Shown: positions 50,001-58,640 of the stretch, one piece after another
Layout: each line of letters starts with the position of its first letter
Numbering within the stretch: the first letter of the stretch is position 1
Translations under genes and position numbers: made by a program
Notes under the pieces: generated by a model
Told to the model about the DNA's origin: nothing
The model's input: the letters and a program-made list of their open reading frames with translations, nothing else
The model's database searches: none
Assembly: GCA_021014325.1 (NCBI GenBank)
Contig: CM037463.1
Location: 7,881,001-7,945,000, forward strand
Direction of reading: 5' to 3'
DNA from: Plazaster borealis
Lineage: Eukaryota; Echinodermata; Asteroidea; Forcipulatida; Labidiasteridae
DNA length: 64,000 nucleotides

Positions 50001-53000
50001 CCCTACCTTGAAGAAAAATGATTGATTTCTACGTTTGTGTTTCAAAGTGGATTCAACCAATGGCGGATGCAGGCGCCAACCAGTACACATTCCACATTGA
50101 AGCGACCGATAAACCAAAGGATGTAATCAGGCTAATCAAAGAAGCCGGCATGAAGGTAAGTTTCATCCCGCTCTTGATTTTTAAATTTTCTTCTTCTTCT
50201 TTTCCGACTTCATCTTTTCCTGTCTTGTGGAAGTGTCCACCTTCTTGCATAGTTCTTTTTGCCAAGGTGTGTTAGTGGCCACCTAGTAGGAGGGTTGGGA
50301 TGATGATGTGTTTGAGTAACCCCCCTTGGGCTTATCATTTTTATTTTTACCCGAACAAAAGCATTGTATACTCGGTGCTTTTCGAGTCCTGGAGGAAAAC
50401 GAGCCCGTGATCTAAAATGATCAAAAATGTGGAAGGTGTTTAGTTCAAACCCAACCGAGGTGCTTGTAAAATAAATTCTGTATGATTCATTAGAAGAACA
50501 ATTTTTTTTAAAAATAAACCACAAGGGAAACTGACTGGGTAAATATTAATTAGTTTCTGGTTGAACAAAGAAAAATTGATTAGAGCGGGACTTGAACCCG
50601 AAACCTGGATGTCATCCCTGGAATTCTGGCAGTTACATGTTGTATGGCTTCTCATTGGCACCCCCCGAACAAAGATATTGACAAAAATGGGACACCACCA
50701 ACATTAGGGCTAGATAGCTCAGTTGCCAGAGCGCCAGCACGTTTGCGAAGGTCTCGGGTTCAAGTCCCGCCCTAGTTTTTTGTTTTCCTTGTTCAACCCA
50801 AAACTAATCATAATGTGCTATAACAAAGGAATTTCTCACTGTTCGTTTTTCCTTTAAGCTCTAATTTGTATCAATTTGGGGTTTCCAGGCTGGAATTGGT
50901 GTCAAGCCGAAGACACCCATTGATGTCGTTCTCCCCTATGTGGAAGAGGCAGACATGATTCTTATCATGACCGTAGAACCAGGATTTGGTGGACAAAAGT
51001 TCATGGAAGACATGATGCCAAAGGTAGTGTAATGTATTAACTGAGTTCTAATATAGCGCTTTATCACACCCGATGGGCGTATCAAAGCGTTCGGTATGCG
51101 GAGCTACGTTTTTGAAGTATGAGACCTATTCCTTTACATAGCACCATGTAACGGTTTACAAGGTACTGTGGCGCAATATGCTGCCGATCAAACCAGGAAC
51201 ACCGGGGCGAACCCCTTCTCTTTACATTAAGTGCACTGGGTTCTTTTACGTGGATTACACAACACACGGGACCTACGGTTTTACGTCCCATTCGAAGGAC
51301 GAAACAATAATGGTTAAGTGTCTTGCTTCAGGACACAAGTGTATTGGTAGATTGATTGTGAGCAGCCCAAAAGTCTACCCAAAATCGCCTTTAAATGGTT
51401 AGCATGAACTTTTTGGATTTATTATATTACTATACCTCATACATATTCATGATCGAAAGCCGAATTCTCACTGGTCCGCTCACCGGTCCGCTCACCATCA
51501 CGTGCCAAATGCTATTTTCGCTGTTTACCAAGCACGCGCGAGTACTCTCACACAGGGTAAATTCACATACGTTCTAGACTGTCGCACGTGGAACAGTCCA
51601 AGTGCACATTACGAAGCAATTGTAGAACTGTCGCATGGCTGTAGTATGCATGCCTCAACATCGCCCTAGTTACAAACACGTGAAAAGATGCGGGCACATA
51701 TTAATGTCAATTCATGGTTTATTTCAGGTGGACTGTAGATATTAAACTTCAGGCCTGAAGCCCTTTTTTAAAACTTCTTTTGTTTCCACCAATTAGGTCG
51801 AGAAGCTGCGTAGCATGTACCAGTCTCTAGACATTGAGGTAGATGGTGGCGTGGGACCGGCCACTATTGACATGGCGGCAAAGGTCAGTATTGAAACAAC
51901 CAGTGGAGCATCTCAATTTTTGGGCCAAATTTGGCGCTTACAAAAAAAGATTGAATATAAAAAAGCTTTTTCTGGAGTCAAGTCAATGTAAAGCAGGCTT
52001 GTCTAAACGTTTAGACCAAATAAGAACTCACTCCGCTGCAGTGAAATTATTAACAAGAAGTCTCCCTGATCCACTAAGCGAAAGAAGTAGCGATTTCCTA
52101 CCTCCCCAGGTAGTACTCAATAAGCAGAACATTTCTTTTCAGAACTATATAGTATTCTGAGTTCCAAAACCTACTCCACATCAGTAGAATAGGGCTCTCG
52201 TCCATTAGCAGTGCAGGACTCCATGACCACCAGCTCCACTTCCCCAAAACAAATCTACACAGCAAAGTAGATATATTATATACATGGTGTTACCACAAAC
52301 TGGATATACTAAGTCAATGTAGGTGTAAATCCATGGTCAATGCTCTTTCCCTGGAGCAAGACTTGCTGGATAAACTGGATGAATTCTCAATAAACACAAA
52401 GAGAACTGCAGATGGCTAAATGTTTTGACCCCACCCCCAATCCCTGAATGCCACAAGTCTGATTTGAAGATGTATTTTTTTATTTGATTTGAATCGGTTT
52501 ATTTGAAAACATTCCATCACGGCCAAGGGCCGAATTGCAAAATATTTAACAATATGAAGAAAAAAAGGAGATTAATAACTAGCAAATATACAAAATCAAT
52601 ACAAGAATGCAAATAAATAAACATGAAATAGGCCTATTAACAGCATGGTTACATAGAAAAACTGAAAAAAAGAGGAGTGGATATGTCTGCAACAATTAGG
52701 CTTATGCTCTTATTTGCTAGGGATACTGTTAAGCAGTCGAACTAAATAAGGAACTGTGCTCTGGGGAATCGACAAAAGATCTATGTCCGAAGATCCTTTT
52801 GTAAATAAAGCAGGCATGATAGTCTTCCTACTTTAGTCTGATTTCCTATTATTTTGCCGTTGGGAAAACCAGAAAAATTATGATTATACAGCCTGAAAAG
52901 TCTACTGAAGCCAACACCATATGAACATGTAGATCAGCCCTTGTACTCAATAAAAATGTTCCTACTTTTTTTCCAAGAACCCTATCATTCCTGATAAATG

Positions 53001-53376
53001 TGGAATAATGATTCTTGGCATTTTCAGGACTTGCAATGACTCCATACCACCACCGTCTGCCCAACCAATTGACCCTCAGAAAAATAGAAATTGAAAATGC
53101 ATGACATCTTTAAGAATTAAACTTGTGTTTGGAAGAAAACATTTTACTTGCAATTTGCAAGTTCAAATTTAGGCAACGTTAGTGCATTCTGGGAACTATT
53201 TTTATTGCGAGTTCATCTCGTTAGATGATTTAATTTCTTTGTTTTTTTTGTAGGCGGGGGCGAACATGATCGTATCAGGCAGCGCTATTATGAAGAGTGA
53301 CAACCAACGGCAAGTCATTAACACGCTACGGACGTCGGTTAATGAGCATATACAACGAGCAAACCTCAACAGATAA
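46938..53376 (+). CDS. RPE: Ribulose-phosphate 3-epimerase (7 coding exons, 229 aa)
   Basis: The enzyme interconverts ribulose 5-phosphate and xylulose 5-phosphate in the cytosolic pentose phosphate pathway. Seven exons (690 coding bases) join in phase to give 229 residues; human RPE has 228. It is a TIM barrel with metal ligands His37 and Asp39 (LHLDVMDG), His71 (DMHMMV) and Asp176 (IEVDGGVG). Asp39 and Asp176 are the catalytic acid/base pair. The phosphate-binding loops [12 protein letters not shown] and GGVGP plus VSGSAIM are intact. The start ATG at 46938 is directly before the conserved GPSILNSDL and gives the family's usual N-terminus. The gene is head to head with DHX30. Nothing suggests it is a pseudogene. 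Confidence 0.96.
47141..47504. mobile_element. TTAA fold-back MITE, ACGTTACAGAAC subfamily
   Basis: It starts TTAAAGGAACGTTACAGAAC and ends ATTCTGTAATGTTCCTATAA. Internal ATGGCCGATTGATCTCAAAC and TTTGTCAGTTTATGTATATG match the family's distal arm. It lies in RPE intron 1. Confidence 0.7.
47713..47795 (+). mobile_element. tRNA-derived SINE, family 2
   Basis: The head GGGCTAGATAACTCAGTTGG (A box region), GAGCGCCGGCAC and B box GGTTCAAGTCC is tRNA-like. The usual TTTGTTCAACC tail is replaced by another repeat (half copy of the GGCACATTGCC family) at about 47787. Confidence 0.65.
48247..48323 (+). CDS. RPE: RPE coding exon 2
   Basis: It encodes [20 protein letters not shown] then QRAFF, with split codons at both ends. 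The acceptor is TTTCTTCCAG and the donor is TTTG|GTGAGT. Confidence 0.94.
48663..48694 (+). CDS. RPE: RPE coding exon 3 (32 bp)
   Basis: This is a very short exon giving [11 protein letters not shown], which carries metal ligand His71. The acceptor is TTCTTCTTTAG and the donor is AAAG|GTAATT. The phases at both ends require it. Confidence 0.92.
48908..49084. mobile_element. MITE with AATAGACCTTATGCA ends
   Basis: The left end AATAGACCTTATGCA and right end TGCATAAGGTCTATT are inverted. The interior contains TGACGTCA-like words and GCGCGCGTATAAA. It is 177 bp and non-coding, in RPE intron 3. Confidence 0.7.
49552..50010. mobile_element. TTAA fold-back MITE (TTAAAGGTAGG subfamily) containing a LINE tail
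   Basis: It starts TTAAAGGTAGGCTCATAGAT and has the opposite end near GACCCTACCTTGAA. Its centre (about 49778-49875) is interrupted by a CR1/L2-like 3' end, AGTGCGCTTTAAAAATGCTG plus (ATT)n. A better-preserved relative lies at 54337-54734. Confidence 0.65.
50048..50155 (+). CDS. RPE: RPE coding exon 4
   Basis: The exon is 36 codons: [20 protein letters not shown] through KEAGMK, phase 0 both ends. The acceptor is GTGTTTCAAAG and the donor is AAG|GTAAGT. Confidence 0.95.
50557..50640 (-). mobile_element. tRNA-derived SINE, family 2, inverted copy
   Basis: On the minus strand, B box GGTTCAAGTCC is followed by CGCTCTAATCAATTTTTCTT and TGTTCAACC. It forms an inverted pair with the copy at 50705 in the same intron. 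Confidence 0.65.
50705..50815 (+). mobile_element. tRNA-derived SINE, family 2, best-preserved copy
   Basis: The head GGGCTAGATAGCTCAGTTGC, then GAGCGCCAGCACG and B box GGTTCAAGTCC, then a short tail CTTGTTCAACCCAAAACTAA. The A box has one mismatch from TRGYNNARNNGG. Confidence 0.7.
50889..51023 (+). CDS. RPE: RPE coding exon 5
   Basis: The exon is 45 codons: [20 protein letters not shown] through FMEDMMPK. It includes [12 protein letters not shown], the flexible phosphate-binding loop. The acceptor is GGTTTCCAG and the donor is AAG|GTAGTG. Confidence 0.96.
51038..51350 (-). mobile_element. SINE family 3, tail type A, head-truncated
   Basis: It matches 18654-19066 closely: GAGACCTATTCCTTTACATA, GCACCATGTAACGGTTTACA, GTGGCGCAATATGCTGCC and GGACCTACGG on the plus strand. 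The tRNA head beyond GACACAAGTGT is missing. Confidence 0.7.
51797..51883 (+). CDS. RPE: RPE coding exon 6
   Basis: The exon is 29 codons: [20 protein letters not shown] then PATIDMAAK. It carries catalytic Asp176. The acceptor is ACCAATTAG and the donor is AAG|GTCAGT. Confidence 0.96.
51950..52160 (+). mobile_element. Possible LINE remnant
   Basis: The frame [20 protein letters not shown] resembles the 'Lq-iQNaAaRLltr' segment of CR1/L2 reverse transcriptases, followed by a short unrelated stretch. The match is short and lies in RPE intron 6. Confidence 0.3.
53254..53376 (+). CDS. RPE: RPE coding exon 7 and stop
   Basis: The exon is 40 codons plus [23 protein letters not shown] through QRANLNR. 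VSGSAIM is the last phosphate-binding element. The acceptor is TTTTTTGTAG. Confidence 0.96.
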   Translation, partial: AGANMIVSGSAIMKSDNQRQVINTLRTSVNEHIQRANLNR

Positions 53377-54336
53377 TTGTGATTTTTTCTTTGATTGTAT
53401 GAAAAGTCACTACATGTGGCTAGTCAAAGTATATTTTGTGATACTCATGACCGCCCATTCAAAATGGTGGTCAGTGTTTGTAAACGAAAGAAAGGTCAAT
53501 GGGCAACCTCGTTCCCAGTGGTGTATGATCTCGCCGTGCCAGGTTTTTCCAGATTGCCTTGCTCGATCATAAATCCTGGAAGTGTGACTTTGAAAGATCC
53601 AAGCCGGGCAACTCAGAGAAAAAAGTACAATGAATGTCATGACGACAGCCTTTGAAAAAGGAAATCCTTTTAATATATTTACATCATTGGACTGTGGATG
53701 AGTAAATTTCCAATCAACATGCCTCCAATTAACAATGAAACATGTTAATTGTCAGGGGTTTTGTGCAGGATTCTATACGTGCTGGAGTATGAGGCCTGCA
53801 GTTCATAATCAGTGAGCCTTCCACAGAAGTGTGTTTAGGACATGGTAAAAAAAAAAGCTATTTCGCTCGGGCGGATTACTGTTTCGCCTGTAGCTTTCAG
53901 ATCGTTTTGTTTATTTTGTATATACTTTACTTACCAATCCTGTACTTGGAGTTTAACTCATTGTAAAAATAGGTTTGGTTTACTGTGGTGCCTTTTGAAT
54001 GTTTCATTCTAGAGTTGTTCATCGCTCCTTGAAATTTTCAAATTTTACATACACTTATTTTGTCTTTAGTCTCGTGTCATAAGAAACTTTTATTTTAATT
54101 TTATAACATGTATGTACGGTGGCCCCGAAGGTACATCAAACATTAATGACAAACTTCACATGCCCCAAGTCAGGAGTATTTGATTGATGCAAGTCTTAGG
54201 GCATGTTGTGAATTTTGTAATGAATATTGACATCAATATTTATGTTAGATGTCCCTTCTGGGCCGCCATACTTACATGTATGTGATTTTTATTTTCCACT
54301 ACAAAGTATCAACTTGTACATGTGCCAGAAAACATG
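53377..54336 (+). other. RPE 3' UTR / downstream sequence
   Basis: I see no further gene. The first clear AATAAA is at 54398, inside the next MITE; whether RPE uses it is not knowable here. ACATGTATG(T) words and a near-inverted pair (GTATGTACGGTGGCCC / GGGCCGCCATACTTAC) occur near 54110-54280. Confidence 0.45.
54110..54285. mobile_element. Small inverted-repeat element downstream of RPE
   Basis: ACATGTATGTACGGTGGCCC at the left pairs imperfectly with GGGCCGCCATACTTACATGT at the right. The inner arms ATCAAACATTAATGACAA and TTGACATCAATATTTATG are weakly related. No target duplication was identified. Confidence 0.5.
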
Positions 54337-54734
54337 TTAAGGGTAGGGTCATAGTGTTTGTCAGCATAATGCTGATTTATTGGCAAGATTAAGATACAAT
54401 AAAAGTCACATGTGAATGTTTCAGCTGTACTTGCTGAGAAAACAGCATATAGCGTTGAATCCATCCATGTTTAGCGAGGTTGGCAGTTGGTACCATTCGC
54501 ATCTCTGGCCGCAGCAATCGCGAACGGACACCAACCCTTGGAAATCTGAGAAACGATGCATGCATGAATCGTTTCTCAGATTAAAATGTTTTTGGGTGGA
54601 AAAATTATCCAAAGCATATTACTTCAAAAAAGAAAATAGTTTATACTTTTCAACAGCTACAGTGGTTCTCACCAAGTAAGTTTTTATGGTCATTAATTTG
54701 TGGAGTATTTACGAATCTTTGACCCTACCTTTAA
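54337..54734. mobile_element. TTAA fold-back MITE, TTAAGGGTAGGGTC subfamily
   Basis: It starts TTAAGGGTAGGGTCATAGTG and ends CTTTGACCCTACCTTTAA. The centre holds the stem TCTGAGAAACGATGCATGCA...CGTTTCTCAGA. It includes AATAAA at 54398, a possible RPE poly(A) signal. Confidence 0.8.
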
Positions 54735-55408
54735 TGCACCTGCTAGTATGTTTACATTAGTAGGAATCCCTTGGTAGGCGGGAAATGTCGGTCCTATGGT
54801 CCCTGAGGTACTGTAGTTTTCACCAAGGCAGGCAGGGAGCAGCAGTTCAACTGAATGATGACAGGAACATGAGCCAACCTATTGGGAGCTAGGGACAAAA
54901 ATTATCAAATTTTATGACAATTCCTTCATTGTGTTATTAGCATCGAAAGTCTGTGGGAGTGGTTATGGTACCACCTGAACCTGGTACTTGGTGACACCAC
55001 TACATGGTAAAATTATGACATCATGAATTCTAAAATCGATTGTCATTATCATTTTTGGAGAAAAAAAAAATGTTTTGTTTTTGTTTTCTGTGGCTCTAAA
55101 ATGGAAGTTGAAGGGAGAAAAAAAACCATAAATCAGCTGATCATACATAGGATGTCAATGTTAAATAAATGTTGAATTGAATTGAATTGAGATATTATTA
55201 TGCCTGCTGGTATGATCAGCAACATTAAACCACTTGAAGTGTTTTCATAATGAAGAAATTATGTGTAAACCATCAGTAGAAATGTTACCAAAGGTAGAAT
55301 GCCGAAGGTTTTAAAAACACTTGAAGTGTTTTGAGGCAGTTTCTAGAGGATAAGAAAATAGCAAATGGTAACAAAATATCTTGTCCAAATACTAAATCTT
55401 AATTTAGT

Positions 55409-55789
55409 TTAAAGGGAGGGTACACCTTTGGTAATTACTCCAAAAATTAATGACCATAAAAACTTGGTAAAGGGCACTGGAGAGCTGCCGATATTATAAA
55501 ACACTGTTAGAAACGACCCCCTTTGAAATAATGTAGTTTTAGAGAAAGATGTAATTTTCACCCAAATCTGAGAAAGGCTTCAGGCATGAAGCCTTTCTCA
55601 GGCAACTGAAAGAATACAATTCTATGCAACAAGGGTGTTTTGTTTTGTTGTTCCTTATTATTTTCTTGTAACTTTGTTGACCAATTGAGCCCAAATTTTC
55701 ACAGGTTTGTTATTATATGCGTATGCTTGGGATACACCAAGTGAGGATACTGGTCTTTGACAATTACCAAAAGTAGACTCTGCCTTTAA
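55409..55789. mobile_element. TTAA fold-back MITE, full copy
   Basis: It starts TTAAAGGGAGGGTACACCTT and ends GTAGACTCTGCCTTTAA. It contains CTGGAGAGCTGCCGATATTA, the stem GAGAAAGGCTTC...GAAGCCTTTCTC, and CACCAAGTGAGGATACTGGT. Confidence 0.8.
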
Positions 55790-55920
55790 AACAAGCCAAA
55801 TAAATAAAAAGTTTATGGATACCTGAAAAAAGTTTGTCTAATTGTTCTTTCATTCATCACATCTCACATAGACACTTGTAAATCACTTTTATATGGATTA
55901 CCATAGAGTCAATTAAATCC

Positions 55921-56420
55921 CCTTCAACAGATCCAAAACACTGCGGCTCAATTAGTTACATTATCTGTCCGAAAAGCACAAGAGAAGGGTGTTCAAAATT
56001 TAAAACACTGTAAATGAATTTCAGCAAAGATCACCTGTTGCCGTTTTCGTTCAAGCTGGTCTTTTATAATGCCCCATAACCAGGCACGTCCCCCAGCGGG
56101 TAATTTTTATTTTTGTTTTTTCACTGCGGAGGCTTGATTTTTCACCCCTCGAAACGCCAAAGGCTCAGAGCTCAAGGGGCTTCGCCCCCTGGACCACCAC
56201 AGGGGCCGTAAGGCCGGCCCCCTGTAACCCCCCCTCTACAAAATCCTGGATCCGCCCCTGATAACCCCCACTTTAAAAGAACTGCATTGGCTACCAGTTT
56301 CTCACAGAACTATCTACAAATTGACGCAGATTGTCTTCAAGTCTCTTCACGGACATGCGCTAAATTACATCTCGAAGCTCTCAAACTCATACATTGTCTA
56401 CTCTCCTTCGTGGAACTGAC
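55921..56420 (+). mobile_element. LINE (CR1/L2-like) reverse transcriptase remnant, interrupted by an insertion
   Basis: The 5' segment reads QIQNTAAQLVTLSVRKAQ and the 3' segment KELHWLPVSHRTIYKLTQIV then FKSLHGHALNYISK. Both are consecutive landmarks near the C-terminus of CR1/L2 ORF2. Between them 56082-56260 is foreign, with ATAACC on both sides (56076 and 56261). Confidence 0.75.
56082..56260. mobile_element. Insertion within the LINE remnant
   Basis: This is a 179-bp GC-richer segment (AGGCACGTCCCCCAGCGGG to AAATCCTGGATCCGCCCCTG) with TTCACCCCTCGAAACGCC and GGGGCTTCGCCCCC inside. It is flanked by ATAACC duplicates. No coding capacity. Confidence 0.6.
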
Positions 56421-56856
56421 ACTCCAGAACAAAATCACCACTTACGGAACCAAATTCTACACATACCATACTTGGGTTGATATTATTGTCACGTCCACTT
56501 TCAACAATTATTCCTTCTATTTAATTTGACAACCGGCTCGTTCAATATTGTTTGAAATGAGTGCTCCATTGCATCAGCATTCAACAGGCAAAAGGAGTAT
56601 TATTAAATTTCAACAGTTTAACTCTTTCATGCGCCGACCAGTCGCTAGCGACCAGTTTAAATCCCTTCAGAAAATAGTTGTAAAACAAAAAATAAAGATG
56701 GCACGGCCACACAGTTTTCAGAATGGGAAAGAGAGGACTCTTGAGGGTGCTATTGTGACCTGGTTTTGGGGGGGTCGCCATTTGCAAAAACGAGTACAAA
56801 CAATTCATGTGTCCATATGATCAATTTATCTCTAAAACATATGGTGCATGAGAGGG

Positions 56857-57217
56857 TTAAAGGCACTGAACACGTTTGGTATATATTAGCATAAAAACTT
56901 ACTTGGTAACAAGCAACGGAGAGCTGTTGATAGTATAAAACATTGTAGGAAACGACTCTCTCTGAAGTAACGTAGTTTTTAAGAAAGAGGTAATTTCTCA
57001 CTTAAATAATAAAAACTTCTTGCAAGAAGTTTTTATTCCTATCTGAAAGCACACAAATTTGTACAACAAGGGTGTTTTTTCTTTCATCATTTTCTTGCAA
57101 CTTCGATGACCAATTGAGCCCAAATTTTCACAGGCTTGTTATTTTATGCATATGTTGGGATACACCAAGTGAGAACACTGGTCTTTGACAATTTCCAAAC
57201 GTGTTCAGTGCCTTTAA
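56857..57217. mobile_element. TTAA fold-back MITE, best-preserved copy
   Basis: It starts TTAAAGGCACTGAACACGTT and ends AACGTGTTCAGTGCCTTTAA; the outer arms are perfect inverted repeats. The centre is AAACTTCTTGCAAGAAGTTT. It is 361 bp and serves as the reference copy for the family. Confidence 0.9.
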
Positions 57218-58640
57218 AGAGCGGTTCTAGGATGCTCTGAAATATTTAGTGATGTCATCGGTGGCTAGTTAGTTTGGACCTGCCTATATGAATGTCTGGG
57301 GCTACCGCAAATACACCGCCAAAAAATTCCACAATTCGCAATCAATGCAGCCGTAATTGTGACTCTTTAAAGGCAATCCAACAGGTACAAAAATCTGCAA
57401 GAATTTACAACAGATTTGTGATTTGGGGATTTTCATTCTTTGATTACAGTAGCAAGGCGACTCCGCAGCTCGGCTTGATTCTTAGTAAACCCTTCTGCAC
57501 GTCTCGTCAAGCATTTAACCCTAACTACATACTATTCCTTCCTCCATGCATGTACATACACACACGGCAACTCGCTCCCGGTTACACGATTAATGGAGGG
57601 CCAAAACCAAAATAAAATAAAAACTAACTATATTTTTCAAAACTAACATAAAAAAACCCACAAAACACGAGCGATCAAGCCAACATATCTTTGAAAAATC
57701 TAAAAACGAAACAACATAAACTAAGCCTGCACAAAACACGAAATCAACATTGAGGGCGTCAAACAAAAGACAAATTGTGCGAACACAAATTTTGCATACA
57801 CCAAATTTCAGAATCAACATATAAAAGTGTTTATGAACTGACCACACTAAATAGGGTGCACCACACTAAATAGGCCAACAATCATGCGCCAAGCTAATTA
57901 TCATTTTTTGTATTACCCACAGTTACTTTTGAATAATAACGTTTTTGGGGCCGTGCAATTAATAGATTGTGCAAATATAACAATTTATCCGAACCTGGGC
58001 GTTCTGTGCTTCAACTTTTGAGGAGACTTGATACATTTAGGCTTTAAAGTTGGTCCTATTCGGCTTGGAAAGTGGATAAGTGCTCCACGAAAACTGACAG
58101 CAAATCGGTTTGGAAAAAGGCACATTTTCGGGTGTTCTTTTCTGGGGTAATAAGCAAAAATTCTAAACGGCTGACCTGTCAAAAATTGAAAAGAAATCTG
58201 AAGTTTAGTCATCCGGAAATATGTTTGGTTGGTTTTCAAGACGCTTTGGTTCCTATGGGAGTTTATTTAGCGTGGTGCACCTAGAAAGAACCAGGCTGAA
58301 GTCAGCACTAAATTTAGTGCAAACCCCAAATTTGGTGCTAGCACCAAATTTTTTAAAAACTTGTCAACCACCGTCATTGGAAGTGAGAACGGAATCCCAA
58401 ATTCTCGTATTATTATTACCTCGTTTTCAGATGTCTTTCTTAAACTCCGAACCATACTGAGAGGCGACCCCAATTAGATAGTTGACTGGTTAGCTCAGCA
58501 CCATAAATTAAACAATTGCAAGATCATAATCTGTTTGCGAATTGACTACATGAGTTGCAGGTTAAACACGCAACAACCTAATTTTCATTTGAAAAGAAGT
58601 CATCATAAAACCATGAAATCTTTAGTTTTCTCTTCCTTAT
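57218..58640. other. Intergenic AT-rich sequence before the satellite
   Basis: No gene is visible. An inverted-repeat segment spans 57853-58281 (GTGCACCACACTAAATAG / TATTTAGCGTGGTGCAC). AAATTTAGTGCAAACC and TTGGTGCTAGCACCAA words occur near 58310-58345. Confidence 0.5.
57853..58281. mobile_element. Inverted-repeat element with GTGCACCACACTAAATAG ends
   Basis: The ends GTGCACCACACTAAATAG and TATTTAGCGTGGTGCAC are inverted, enclosing about 400 bp with weaker inner pairing (GGGGCCGTGCAATTAATAG region). Non-autonomous if mobile. Confidence 0.5.

Noticed and set aside
57590..57847. Hydrophobic 85-codon minus-strand frame
   Set aside because: AT-rich sequence read in the T-rich orientation gives Phe/Leu/Val-rich translation; no start context, splice signals or similarity.
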